A stretch of 64,000 nucleotides of DNA, from assembly GCF_023343835.1 (NCBI RefSeq), contig NC_064434.1, forward strand, positions 19,325,505 to 19,389,504, in the 5' to 3' direction. Position 1 is the stretch's first letter; each line of letters begins with the position of its first letter. Of this stretch, positions 14,797 to 28,794 are shown one piece after another. A program made the position numbers and the translations under genes. The notes beneath the pieces are model-generated. The model had not been told where the DNA came from, did not search any database, and saw nothing but the letters and a program-made list of their open reading frames with translations. Origin of the DNA: Lagopus muta. Taxonomy: Eukaryota > Chordata > Aves > Galliformes > Phasianidae.

Positions 14797-14978
14797 GTGC
14801 GAGTGACAGTGCACTGCCATAGATTGTCCAGAAAAGTTGTAGTCTCCTTCCCCAGAGATCTTCAAAAGCCACCTGAGTGTGACCCTGGAGACATTGCTCT
14901 GGATGTCCCTGCTTTAGCAAGGATTGGGTCAGGCGGACCCAGAGGTCCTTCCCAACCTTGGACAGTCTGTGACTGCGG
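14797..14978 (+). mobile_element. Degenerate CR1 3' fragment, forward orientation
   Basis: The order of motifs matches the CR1 3' region. A diverged 'TTCCCCAGAGATCTTCAAAA' segment is followed by a 'CTGGAGACATTGCTCTGGATG' type segment, then 'CCCTGCTTTAGCAAGGATTGG', and finally 'CCAGAGGTCCTTCCCAACCT'. The terminal octamer repeat has decayed. The many differences from other copies suggest an old insertion. Confidence 0.75.
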
Positions 14979-14985
14979 AACTCTG

Positions 14986-16060
14986 ACATGCAGCTGCTAT
15001 AGGAGGCATGGGATGTGATTGATGATGAGTTGACAAACCAATGGGAGCTGTTTAAAAATGTTGGCTAAATCTTATTGTCCCCACATCTATAACTATTAGG
15101 ATTAATAACTTGGGATTTTGACTGATACTGGGTGCAGATATTTTGGCAAATATCTTTTCCAGTGTGATAGAGCCACAGTGTTATGGAATAACATAGCCTG
15201 TATCCAAGAGATGACGCAGATCCTACTTATTATCTTGCAGAATAAAAGTGCCTTGGAGCCAGTCTTCACCCTGCCAAATTCTGATCAAAGTTACTGAGGC
15301 CAGTTCATCTCAGCAATATCACTTTTTTACAGTTAGGCCTTAACACTCTCTGACACAGGTAGTGTAAAGGACTTGTTCCTTCACATTTCTTTTTTATTCA
15401 ATTAAATATATAAAACATAAATTGGTGCTAAAAAATAGACACATAAAATAGTATATAACATGCATTTGCATTTTAAAACTGTTAGTAAGTTTAATCAGGA
15501 AACAATCTCTTTAACATAGATGAACATAGGAAAGTGATTTACTTTTTAAATTTAGAAACAACAAATTTTAATACCTTGCAGACATGTAAATCAGAATGAT
15601 GTGATAATTCTAATGATCAGTAAGTAACCTCTGCATTATCCCAAAGCTGAAGAAACAATGTAAGAATAGAGGTTAACAGCAGTAATCAATTACCAGTGCA
15701 ATCACAATGCACAGCACAAACACATATATGTAAACGTGATGAAGATCACCTGAAACAGAATCCTAAAATGTGCCATCCTTTTGTGTGTAGTGTAAGATCC
15801 ACACAACGGGTGATGGGCTCCACAGGATGCTTTAAGCACTGTATGTGCCCAAAGCATCTGGTACTGCTGAGCAGATATTAAGCAGATACTACTGACATGC
15901 ACTAGAGAAGACCTGAGGTGCTTGTTATATTACTCTGATTTAAAATTATGCCACATTGTCCTGAAATTAATTTTCCAGGATACCTCAGATAGACATCTGA
16001 ATGAAGCCAATCTGTACAGTATTATTATAGTTGTTAATAATAATCATAATTATTATTATT
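14986..16060. other. Intergenic DNA, nothing recognised
   Basis: AT-rich sequence with no supported gene. A short run of TTATTA-type trinucleotides lies near 16,035-16,062, directly before the next CR1 copy. Confidence 0.5.
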
Positions 16061-16063
16061 ATA

Positions 16064-16221
16064 AGGGAGATGGTGGAGTCATTGTAGGTAGAGGTTTTCA
16101 AGGAAAGGGTAAGTGCGAAACTGAGGAACAGGGTTTAGTGAGCATGGTGGTGATGGGTTGACATTTGGAGTAGGTGATCTTAGTCTTTTCCATCTTTAAT
16201 GATTCTATGATTCTATTAGTA
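16064..16221 (+). mobile_element. CR1 3' fragment, forward orientation
   Basis: A short, diverged CR1 3' end. It has a GGTGGTGATGGGTTGACATT segment, then 'GTAGGTGATCTTAGTCTTTT', and the tail 'AATGATTCTATGATTCTAT'. The octamer tail fixes the orientation. Confidence 0.85.
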
Positions 16222-18810
16222 TTTTCAAAGGATCCACAGGATGATTCAGATGCTAACTACCTTATTTTCAAACAGAAAAGCAACAAAAATAACTGGAGAA
16301 TGCCCACATTCCAGGGGCACAATATTGGTCCGGGAAAGCATTTCTCTCAGGTCAAAAGTGGGAAGAGTAAAAGTCTCCACGGAATCCAGAAGCTAACTGA
16401 AAGAAGTTAGGCTACCAGCCCACAGTTGTCTACCGTGTGTGTGTATGAAAGTCCTTTGTTTTTTATTAAGAAGCAGTGTGGGAGAAACTCAGGATAGGAA
16501 GAAAGAAGCAGAAGAAGCAAAGAAAAAAAATGAGAATCAAGGAGCTGTGGCTTCTGTTCCTTTCTCGGAACTTTAAAATCATTTATTCCTCCTTTGTGTA
16601 TAAACAGTTGACCAGTAAATGTTATGTTCATATAACTTGGGTGCTTGCATGAGAGGAATAAGTAAGTGATTCTTGGCTCTAGATGATAGGATAACTATAC
16701 ACCTAACTATGCAAAGTTAGTCTAAATAGCATGCCTGATGTTATCAGCAGGACTATTCACTTTGTTTATTGGTATTTGCTAGCATAAATTTCCAACTTGA
16801 AAGGTACATTGCTCACTTCCTGCTGCTTCTCTAGTCTAGAATGAATGTTAATGAGTCATTGTATCTTAATAGCTTTGTGAAATGATTTAATTATTTCAAT
16901 ATTGCTTGTGTTTCAAATAACAAATGATATCTACGTGTCTTCCAGCCCTCTGTTCTCTAAAAGGACTTTTGCTATGCACAGGATCTTTGACATTCTTATA
17001 TCTTTCCATAGACTTTACATCGAATATGCCATAATATCATAATCAAAATCTCCAACAAGCAAATTAAGAAACGTGTACTCAGAATCAATAGCTCTAAACC
17101 TTGCTGACAACTGGATAAAGTGACAGCCAAGGAATCCTGCACTGCATAGTAGAATAGATCCAAGGGCTATGCAGAAATCTACTTGTGATTCCAAGTAACA
17201 TGTTGATTTTGCTTCTTCATTCTTGCAAGGAGAAAGAAGAAAAAATAAACTAACATAAAATTTGCCTATAAAATTCATGACTGTTTCTAATACTAGACTG
17301 GCTCTGAATGCAGCTATAAATTTACAGTTGCACTGGCATATATCTAATTCCTTTCCTCCTGTATAAACCAGCCTGATTAATTTCCTGTGAAATAAAGGTT
17401 GAAATCCTCCTTCAGTCCCCTGAGGTTTGGATGGCACTTAAGAAAGTCAGTCATACAAGGTGGTGTTCACATTAATATAGTAAACAAAGAACAAATAACC
17501 AAATGCAGCCAGTTAAACCCATAAAACCTTACCAAGCAAACTCACAATAACACTAAAAAGCTAGCACTTCAGATTCTTCAGTGGACAATTTGAATCTGGG
17601 GACTATAATTAACTGGTGAGCAAGACTGTGAATAAGGACCATAAATGTATATCGTGCTCCAATTTCACAAGATATATTACTTTATAAGGCGTTCTCTGTT
17701 TAGTGCTACCAAAGGAATCTCTTTACAGTCACAGGTTATTAGGACTACTAGTCACGAGGACTGCTAGTGATGAGGTTTAGAATTACTGGTCATACGCTTA
17801 ATCTCTGCTAGATTTAAGAATAGTTAAATTACCTGCATTTGCAGCAAACTATAGCAATCAACCTTCAGGTTTTACTTTTATTAGCTAGAATCGTTCATCT
17901 TCAGATCTTTCCAGGAAGGGCTAAAATTACTCTGAAATCCATCACTATAATATGCTACCAGCTATGGATTTTGTCAGCTTGTTTGCTGCTTCATCTCTGG
18001 GTCAGGCTGGTAATCCATTGGTGCCACTCACTTTGAGAAAAACTGCAAATCACTCAAACAGAAACAAGTGGCAATATGTAAATTATAACCACCATTTATT
18101 TCTCATAAAAGTCTAATAGGAGGGCTTACAAGTGCACAAGGACTAGAAAAAAAGAACCACAAAACCACCTAATTGACAGCTGCTGTGGAGGTGATGAACT
18201 TTAAATACGACAGTGACTCCCTCTAGCTACATCCAGAAATGGCCTTGAGCTCAAGAATGAACAGTGTTTTTGAAGATAAAGCCATCATAACTCAGAAAGG
18301 AGAGAATGAATAATGGGAGGATGGGAGGTTTCAGAGGCATAACAGGACACCTGAAAGGAATGAAAGCATAAACTGTATCCATCTATCTGTCACTGTTAAT
18401 GGCAGCAATAACACATCTGAAAGAAAGAAGCCATTAAAAACCAATTTGATACACAAAGAGTCTCTGATGACTCAGTGCCCCAAAGCCACCAAAACATCAT
18501 TTCTTGTCAAAAAGCCACATAATTTTGTTCTTGTTTTAAATCCTAGAATGAGGTAATAAACATAACCCAGGGCACTAACTACCTTTGTAATAAAAAATGA
18601 GCATCAGGACAAAGCATGCATCCCACAGAAGCAGACATACTTGCCAGCAGAATTTACAGTGCTCCAGTGTTCAACATCTGATTACTCCAAACCCTAATTC
18701 TCTTGTCTTCCTATATAGAAATAACTGTTTTTATCTCAGAACTCTGTTTTTCCTTTTGTCCCCTTTTGTCTCTCCTCATTTAGCGTATCAAAATTACAAG
18801 AAGAAAATAC
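16222..18810. other. Intergenic DNA with one 140-codon open frame of unknown meaning
   Basis: The only notable item is a minus-strand open frame at 17,015-17,437 (140 codons) containing hydrophobic stretches. I do not recognise the protein. The region is AT-rich and I saw no supporting promoter, splice or conservation signal. It is best treated as chance unless transcription is shown. Confidence 0.35.
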
Positions 18811-19259
18811 AGGAAGGGCTTGGAGAATATGCCCTATAAGGAGAGACTGAAGGAACTGGGGCTGTTTAGTCAGGGGAAGAGGAGGCTGAGGGGAGACCTT
18901 ATTGCTGTCTTCAAATACCTGAAAGGTGACTGCAGTGAGAGCGGGGTTGGTTTCTTCTCACTGGTGACGGGTGACAGGATGAGGGGAAATGGCCTTAAGG
19001 TGCACCAGGAGAGGTTTAGGTTGGATATTAGGAAACACTTCTTTACAGAAAGTGTTGTTAAGCAGTGGAATAGGCTCCCCAGGGAGGTGGTTGAGTCACC
19101 ATCCCTGGATGTGTTTGAAAGCTGTTTGGATGTGGTGCTCAGGGACATGATTTAGTGGAGGGTTGTCAGAGTTAGGGTAGAATGGTTAGGTTGTGGTTGG
19201 ACTCGATGATCTCCTCTCAAAGGTCTTTTCCAACCTAAACAATTCTATGATTCTATGAT
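18811..19259 (+). mobile_element. CR1 retrotransposon 3' end, forward, well preserved
   Basis: About 450 bp of typical CR1 3' sequence: 'GAGAGACTGAAGGAACTGGG', 'AAATACCTGAAAGG', 'TTAGGTTGGATATTAGGAAA', 'GTTGTTAAGCAGTGGAATAG', 'GGACTCGATGATCTC', and the tail 'AATTCTATGATTCTATGATG'. Much of it is open in one frame (18,820-19,155), the remains of the reverse transcriptase C-terminus and UTR rather than a host gene. This looks like one of the younger copies. Confidence 0.95.
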
Positions 19260-19261
19260 GG

Positions 19262-20343
19262 AAATGGAAAACTACTAAAAAGTGAAGAAATTAAGCCATT
19301 CAGTTCAACATGCCACTTTTCCCAGAGAAAATCTCCAGTAAGGATGGAGAATGTCCAGTTCTGAAAAATAACATAACTATAGAATCAAAGTAGTTGTAGT
19401 AAGAAATTATTTACCTCACTTTAGAAATAAATCTGGAGTCTGTTTGTGTCCACGGAAAGACACAATTGTACAGGTTTTCAAACAAAATTTTTATTGTACA
19501 ATACATTTTCTCTTTCTTTAACCATGCACATGCAGTTCATTTCAGAAAGTAAACTTGAAGCAGGACATTTCTGAAACTAGAATCTCATGTCATTGACACC
19601 TGTATACTAAAACACAAGAAGTGAGTGTATGTGTAAATGAAGAACACATTTAGTTTCACCTTCAATTACTCTAAGTTTGAATTCCTCATCTCATGTAGAT
19701 GAAATACTTTGTTGGCTTTCATTACATTTTTTGATAAACCAGACAGCCTGATTCTGTTCTCACACTACCACTATTGAGGCAATGTAAATTGACTACCACA
19801 ATTATTATTTAGGGGTGTAAGCACAAGTAGGGTAAATCTCATTAATTTTCCTTCTATAAAATGCTTTCTTTTTTATTCCCTGAGTGGTCCTGTTCTTCCA
19901 AATAATGTTATTGTTCTACTGGATACATCTTCTGCTACTGAGATATGGCATCTCACTTCATTACTAATTTAGTCTGCACGCTTGTCTTTTTTTATTGTTT
20001 CTTTAATGCAACTCCATTAAATCATGGTCATTTCACAGACAAATTTCTATATAGAAGTGTGATGTGGGCAGTATTTTAGTTATGACTAAAACAAGACCTG
20101 TAGTGAATTCCATTCTGTTTTTCAGAATACATTTCCAAGATTGTTTTTGATTCTTAGTATGTCTTTCCCATTCGTAGAGATCCTCCCAGATTCTGATTGT
20201 CTACCAGTTTCCTATTGTCTACCAGTAGATTTAGCATCTACTAAACATACACTCCAGCTCACTAAACAGAACGTGTTAGCTCCAGATTTTTCCATCAGAA
20301 GTTATGTTTATAAGCTTTAATTTCTTCTATCTTTTCTTTTTAA
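19262..20343. other. Intergenic DNA, nothing recognised
   Basis: AT-rich, with no gene or known repeat family seen. A small local duplication of ATTGTCTACCAGT lies near 20,197-20,226. Confidence 0.5.
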
Positions 20344-20865
20344 TTAGTGTTGCAGTTTGAAGAGTTCATCACGCAACACCTCTCCCTCCCCTTGGGAGAA
20401 GGATGTGGGGGAAGGAAGAGGGAAAAAACTCGATTGAGATAGGAGAAACTAATTCATTAAAAGGAATGTGAGATAATACAGAATAATTAAGAGTAATAAA
20501 TCAAAACAAATCAGAAATAAAACCAGAAGAGAGAGTCAGTCTGAGACTTTCTTGGCTGGCCCTCCATGACTCACCTCCCAGAAAAGACAAGAGTGCTCTT
20601 CCTTCATCACCCAGAATCTGAAATCATATGGAGTCTCTTGGGAAATGCAGTACATCCCAGTGTATCTTCCTATTGTGGAACAGAACTCATGTGAGGTGGC
20701 AAGAGAAACAAGGAAACACATGTCCACAGTGCACTGTGCCTCTGCACCCGAACAGCCTGTTGCATGATGTCATCATACGGAGTACTGATAAAACTAGGAC
20801 AGTTGGTCGGAGCATTTCCCCTTGTACTATATCTCCCCTGTCCTCCATGTTTTCTGCTTAATTGC
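20344..20865 (+). mobile_element. Probable degenerate avian endogenous retrovirus LTR
   Basis: The segment begins TGTTGCAGTTTG. It then has a purine-rich GGGAAGGAAGAGGG block, followed by 'AAAACTCGATTGAGATA' and an A-rich stretch with AATAAATCAAAACAA. Further on is 'TGCATGATGTCATCATACGG' leading to 'ACTAGGACAGTTGGTCGG'. From memory, this order of motifs is that of common bird ERV LTRs. I see no retroviral genes next to it, so it would be a solo LTR. Ends and orientation are approximate. The match is recalled, not computed. Confidence 0.5.
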
Positions 20866-20869
20866 TAGT

Positions 20870-22305
20870 ATGAGTGATGTTACGATTCTGTGTTTGAGAC
20901 TGCATGCCATCTGTGTAAACCTATTTATCAGATTCAGTCAAACTGATAAGCAACTAATTTCTCTACAAGCTCTCTAGCTATCCTTTTCCCTTTATCTTTT
21001 TTTCTCTCTTCCTCTGGAAATGTACCCTTAGCAGCTAGCAGTTCTGTTAGTCATCTCCTTTAATTGAACACTGAAACACCAGTACGTATCACTTTGTAGA
21101 ACCATAAAGCACTATTTTTCTTAGCCTTTCTCTTATCTCTACTAGTTCTAACTCACTTCCCTGCAGTCAGGTTCAACTACATCACAAAGCCTCCTCCATA
21201 CGCTGATTAAGCTTCTCTTTAAAATTAATTAGATATTAGATAGTTTCAATTCCTCCTATGGGAAAACCTGAAAGAGAGAGGAAAAGAAGGGAGAACATCT
21301 ACACAGGTTAGATATCTTCACATTTCTAGATTAATTTTAGGTCTATTTTAATTATTCTAGCATTGGCTTTAGTTTTGATTTGCGTCCTCTGTCAGCTGTA
21401 TACCCCTAATTTTTGCAGTAGTAGTCACTTTCACTTATGGACATTCAAAACCACTAATCTAAAAGAAACCACTGGTTCTTTGGATGCATACAAATACAGA
21501 AAAAACAGCTGGTAACATACCAGTACAGTAATTCTCCTCCTAAAACTTCATTTAGCTTTGTTTCATTTGGATTTCTGAATAAAGGTAGAAGGTTAGAAAA
21601 TCCCTCACCATTCTTCTTTAGCACAAAAGAAATGATCGTCAATTTAAAGTCATTTCTTACCAATCCCCATAGTTTGAACAACTATAAAAATCTATCCCAT
21701 ACAGCAATTTCCTAAACTAGTTTATTTCCTCTCTTACTTATCTCACTTATATAAACAAAGCTCATATCTGAAAATGAAAATTTCCTCTCTGAATCTCGGT
21801 TTTGATCTCAGATTTTGCCCACTGCAAATGACTTAGCCGCAGTACCCAACCTATCATCGATCAAATGCTGTAATTTCTGTTGGTGTCCCAGTGCTTTCAA
21901 TTAAAGATTTGTCTCGAGATATGGTACATGCTGTTTTTCAGATTGTTTCTCTGCAGTTTAACTAAAATCGTGTTCTTCATTGTGACACTGAAACTTTTAT
22001 TTCTCCCTTAGTGTTATTTCCTAGTAAACTGCTACCATTTTTTTCTTTGGAATGATTATTAGTTTTCAAAATACTTTGCCCTACATCATATACTGCTCCT
22101 TCCAATCAAAATATTTTTACAATTAGCTGTGAATTGCTATGTAATAAAAAATCCTTTATGCTACTGTTTGATATTCAACACTGATTGGTGAATCTCTGCT
22201 AAAAAACAAAGAAAAAAAAAATCAACATTTGAATGTAACTATTAGTAACCTACAGAAAAAATCCGCATATGTGAATTCACTTGCTCACCAAGCTTGCATG
22301 AGACA
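20870..22305. other. AT-rich intergenic DNA, nothing recognised
   Basis: No supported gene, RNA or repeat family. Confidence 0.5.
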
Positions 22306-22309
22306 TTTC

Positions 22310-22580
22310 TTACTTCCATTCCCTGCAGCCTGAGCAGGCTGGAGCTGAGGGGGAGGCCAGAGACAAAAGGGCAGGCTCACAGGCAGCGTGGCCAAGTCCA
22401 ACCAGACCATCAGGTCCATGGTCAGGCCAGGCAGCCTGCAGGTTGATGTTGGGTCCTGGCCTCAGCAAGGTATGTCGACAGGCCAGGCTGCTTCCCACAG
22501 CACTGACCCCTGTTCCCAGAGGAAAAGGGGAATGCCTACAACACCCTGAGCTGGTCCTGAGACCCTGCAGCCAAACATGC
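22310..22580. other. Isolated GC-rich islet of unknown origin
   Basis: About 270 bp rich in G and C inside AT-rich DNA, with many CTGCAG, CAGGCTG and GGCCAGG words but few CpG dinucleotides, so it is not a CpG-island promoter. Open frames exist on both strands (22,310-22,498 - and 22,443-22,643 +) and neither is recognised. It could be a decayed repeat or an old retrocopy. Confidence 0.3.
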
Positions 22581-22589
22581 AGAAGGGGG

Positions 22590-25655
<3,066 letters not shown>

Positions 25656-25659
25656 GGAA

Positions 25660-25795
25660 TACAGAATCACAGAATGACAGAATCGTAGGGGTTGGAATGG
25701 ACCTCCAGAGATCGCCGAGTCCAACCCTCCTGCCAAAGCAGGTTCCCTACACCAGGTCGTACAGGTAGGTATCCAGGCAGGTCTTGAGTTTACCA
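25660..25795 (-). mobile_element. CR1 3' fragment, reverse orientation
   Basis: It begins 'ACAGAATCACAGAATGACAG', the reversed tail. It continues 'GGTTGGAATGGACCTCCAGA' and 'GTCCAACCCTCCTGCCAAAG', then ends near 'CAGGCAGGTCTTGAG'. These are the reverse complements of CR1 3' motifs. Confidence 0.9.
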
Positions 25796-25799
25796 CAAG

Positions 25800-26365
25800 T
25801 TATTGGCAGTTAAGATATATTTACAAGACAAGGAAAGGATGACTGTGGGTGGACTCATCTATCTTGCTAGCTGTGTTAGGCCAAAGGCTGCCACCAGCAG
25901 CCAGCAATATCAGCAAGAACTCAGGCTAGAAGAAATAAATAAGCAAATAAGAGATGGGGGTTAGCAAGACTGACAATTATGGGAAAATGTGCGGCCCCAA
26001 AAAGAGTTTACTGGCATAAAACTGCCAATACCATCTCATGTTCTCATCCAGTGAGAGGCTGGGTAACTCTTCTCAACTGCATTGCGGCAAGCAGACTGAC
26101 ATGTGGCCTACAGCCTCCTTCCATGAGGAGCTGCTGCCTTTGCCGTGGCTGTATTTGCATTTGGATCTGGAAGCGTGGCTGCCTTATGGTTTTGAGTGGT
26201 CTGCACACTGTTTAGCTGTGCCTTAGTGTTCAACTCAGGGAGATAAAAGTCTTTCCTTGCTCTCTCTGCTGAGTGCTTTGTTTCTTTGGCTGTGTACTAC
26301 CAGAGCCGATTAGAAGCGAAGTATTGTCATGAAGAGGTATTTGTGACATACAGTCACCACCACAG
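25800..26365. other. Upstream flank of the CpG island, nothing recognised
   Basis: Composition becomes less AT-rich toward the island. No gene or repeat family is identified. Confidence 0.4.
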
Positions 26366-26367
26366 AG

Positions 26368-26517
26368 GTGTTGGACGCCCCATCCCTGCAGACACCCAAG
26401 GTCAGGATGCACGGCGTTTGCTCAAGCTGTAGGCGCCCCTGTTCACAGCATGGGCTCAGCCCGGATGGCCTTTTAGGGTCCCTTCCAACTCCGGTCGTCC
26501 TGTCATTCTACGACAAG
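26368..26517 (+). mobile_element. CR1 3' end immediately upstream of the CpG island
   Basis: 'GACGCCCCATCCCTGCAGAC' corresponds to the CR1 stretch before the 3' UTR. Later come 'GATGGCCTTTTAGGGTCCCT', 'TTCCAACTCCGGTCGTCCTG' and a tail-like 'TCATTCTACGA'. It has more CpG than other copies, which fits the unmethylated neighbourhood of a CpG island. It ends about 90 bp before the promoter's GC boxes. Confidence 0.75.
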
Positions 26518-26599
26518 CTACAAGCCGCACGGATGTGGCTTCCTGAGGGGCTTCCGCGTACAACACCGAGGCTCAGGCAAGACGCCACGATGCGGCCGC

Positions 26600-26815
26600 A
26601 ACCGCGGCCCCGCCCCCCTCAGTCCCTCTCGCCGGCAAAACATTGACGCACGTGCGCCCCGCTTCCCGCTCGCGCCCGGCCCCCGCCCGCCGCTGACGCC
26701 AGCGCCCCCACGGCACCAATAGACGAGGGCGCTGCCGGGTAGCAACAAGCGCCGCGGCCGGCGGCCAATCAGCGCGTCGCGGGGGCGGGGTCAGAGCCGC
26801 CCCATGTTACTTCCG
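26600..26815 (+). promoter_or_regulatory. FBXO25: TATA-less core promoter with GC, CCAAT, E-box and ETS sites
   Basis: Visible sites: a GC box CCCCGCCCC near 26,608-26,617; an E-box CACGTG at 26,649-26,654 overlapping a CRE-like TGACGCA; CCAAT at 26,716-26,720 and 26,765-26,769 (NF-Y type); a GC box GGGGGCGGGG at 26,781-26,790 (Sp1 type); and ACTTCCG at 26,809-26,815 (ETS/GABP type). No TATA box is seen. The arrangement is that of a housekeeping promoter firing to the right. The start is placed near 26,800-26,850 by inference. Confidence 0.65.
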
Positions 26816-26869
26816 TCAATAGTCCCGCGGCCTGCGTCCATCGCGCTGCGGGGAGCCGCGCTACCGCCG
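26815..26869 (+). other. FBXO25: Inferred noncoding exon 1 of FBXO25
   Basis: A strong splice donor CCGCCG|GTAGGT begins at 26,870, with an alternative GTACGG at 26,874. No coding exon precedes 31,172, so the 5' leader must come from the CpG island. The 5' end is uncertain. If transcription starts upstream of 26,804, an ATG at 26,804 opens an upstream frame. Spliced to exon 2 this frame is not in phase with the main start, so it would be a uORF and not an N-terminal extension. Confidence 0.5.
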
Positions 26870-27199
26870 GTAGGTACGGGACGGGCCGGGCCGGGCCGGG
26901 CCGGCCAGGCGTGGGGAAGTGGTGTGCGAAGTAGGCGGTGTGAGGTCGCTGGGGCTGTTTGTGAGAGTGTCGCGAGCTCGGGGGTTGCTTGGTGCTGGGT
27001 GTGGGCAGACGTGGCGTGAGGGGTTTGGGAGCGGAGCTGCGGTGGCGTGGGATGGGGAAGGATGGGAACGGGCCGGTGCTGGGCGTGAGGGACGGCGTGC
27101 TGGGGGCTGGGGGTTGGGAGCCTGTCTGTGGGAGTGGAGTGAGGCTGTACCGGGGGCTGCAGGGCAGTGAGAGAGTTGGGGTGAGCAAAGGGTGGCAGC

Positions 27200-28097
27200 A
27201 GGGAAGAGGGGAGAAGCTTCAGGTAGGAATTCTCATGAAAATGAGGGGCATTTATCCATGCTTCTCGAAAAATGGATCCTGTACAGCCTGGGTGTACTTA
27301 AATGTGTGGGGAAATAAGAGGTGCAACTGAGGTGGGCAGGAGGAGAAGCTGAGCAGCTGAGTCTTTGCAGCACCTCGAGGTTTGATTTGAGGCAGCTATT
27401 TGATATGAAGAAACATGGGCTGGGGATGAAGTCAAATCAGACTCTGACTTCTGAGTCATAGAGGCTGATAAGGCTGGTTTCTGGAAAAACATCACCTGCC
27501 TGTAGCATGAGTGTAAAGGTCCAGTTCCTTCTGAAGGTTGAGCTCCTGAAAAGGTAATGTTAGGGTTGCAAGGGAGGGTGTGCTGTTGGATTGCTGGGAA
27601 ACATGAGAGCATTGACTTGTCCCATCTGATAATTACTTGGGTTGAAAGGGATCTTAATATCATGTGGTCTTGCTGTGGAATAATAAGAATGGTTTGGGTC
27701 ATAATTATATGTTCTGAAGTATAGGAATATATAGACAGAAGAGACTTTCTTTAGTAAATTGGCAGAGTAATAGGATCTTGCCACAATCGTGAATGTCTTT
27801 GTAGTAGCATTTACTTTTGTAGTAAGTTGCCGACTTTGTATTAAACAGAGCTCCCTCTCAAGTGGATGGGTGTCTAGGGCAGTTAATCTCAGGCTGTATT
27901 AAGCCTGACCTACACAGGCTTCTGTGCTATTCCTTCCATGCTTCTTTAGTGTGGCTCTTGTCTCCACTGTCCTTTTTGCCATCCTCATGAGGAAAAGTTG
28001 TATGTTGTGAAGAACTCTTGCTCCTGTTTGGCTTTTAGGAGCAAGTTAAAATGCAAGTAATGTCTTCCATTAAGCCCCTGTTGTTGGATAATGACAA
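27200..28097 (+). other. FBXO25: FBXO25 intron 1, first part, nothing else recognised
   Basis: Intron 1 runs from about 26,870 to 31,171. In this part I see no exon or clear repeat. The minus open frame at 27,298-27,702 (134 codons) is unrecognised and probably chance. Confidence 0.5.
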
Positions 28098-28200
28098 TAG
28101 AATCATCTAGGTTGGAAAAGATCTTCAGAATCATGAAGTTCAACTGTTAGCCTGACCTACAGAGTCCTATCACTAAACTGTGCCCAGGTTAAGACCAGGT
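28098..28200 (-). mobile_element. CR1 3' fragment, reverse, diverged
   Basis: 'TAGAATCATCTAGGTTGGAA' followed by 'AAGATCTTCAGAATCATGAA' and 'CCTATCACTAAACTGTG' are reversed CR1 3' motifs. It lies in FBXO25 intron 1. Confidence 0.7.
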
Positions 28201-28607
28201 TATGCTCCATTAACTCTTTTCTTTATGCAGCCTCAGATTTTTTTTCTCCACAGTAGTTGTTTTGATAAGATGAGCAAATTGCTCAATATCAAGAACAGAA
28301 ATCCTGTTGAATGTTAAAGAGCCCCAAACCCATATCCATACAAGTAGCATTTGGAAATTGCTCCTGAAGGGATACACTCTTGGTTTGTGTGATAGTGAGA
28401 CTGTGTCTTGGGCTAAAAATATCTGTGTTTTGGAGGGACAAATAAATAGGTCAATGTGTATTGGCTTTACACAGTTGCTGGCTTTCTGTCATCTTCCACA
28501 AATTTTTAAGTTTAAAGTAATCTGATCTTTTTAATAGCTTTTTTACTTTTGAATCTTAAAAAGGTAATGTACTCAACATACTAGATGCTAGTGATAGACA
28601 AGAGATA

Positions 28608-28790
28608 ATCACAGAATCACCAAGGTTGGAAAAGACCTAAAAGATCATCCACTCCAACCGTTCACCTATTCCCAGTAGCTCCCACTAAACCATGTCCCTC
28701 AACACAACATCCAGCCTTTCCTTGAACACCCCCAGGGTTTGTGACTCCACCACCTCCCTGGGCAGTCCATTCCAGCATAACAACCATAAC
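28608..28790 (-). mobile_element. CR1 3' fragment, reverse
   Basis: 'CACAGAATCACCAAGGTTGG' starts the reversed 3' end. 'CTCAACACAACATCCAGCC' and 'CACCACCTCCCTGGGCAGTC' then follow in the expected order. It meets a forward CR1 almost directly at 28,795. Intron 1. Confidence 0.9.
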
Positions 28791-28794
28791 TTGT

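Larger units (their letters stand above)
26540..27200. promoter_or_regulatory. FBXO25: CpG island of FBXO25
   Basis: The only long stretch with dense CpG dinucleotides in the window. Composition rises sharply from AT-rich DNA on the left and falls again after about 27,200. A run of five GGGCC pentamers lies at 26,883-26,902, just inside intron 1. Islands like this usually mark constitutive promoters. It lies 4 kb upstream of the FBXO25 start codon, which fits a noncoding first exon. Confidence 0.9.

Noticed and set aside
14657-14989. 110-codon minus open frame
   Set aside because: Largely antisense to a degenerate CR1 copy.
18820-19155. 111-codon plus open frame resembling a protein
   Set aside because: It is the 3' coding and UTR region of a CR1 element and recurs in degenerate form in several other copies.
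27640-27670. Short CR1-like phrase GGGTTGAAAGGGATCTTAAT
   Set aside because: Too short, with no tail or further CR1 motifs around it, to call an element.
27298-27702. 134-codon minus open frame in FBXO25 intron 1
   Set aside because: Unrecognised and low-complexity Ser/Thr/Gln-rich, with no acceptor or donor pair that would make it an exon.
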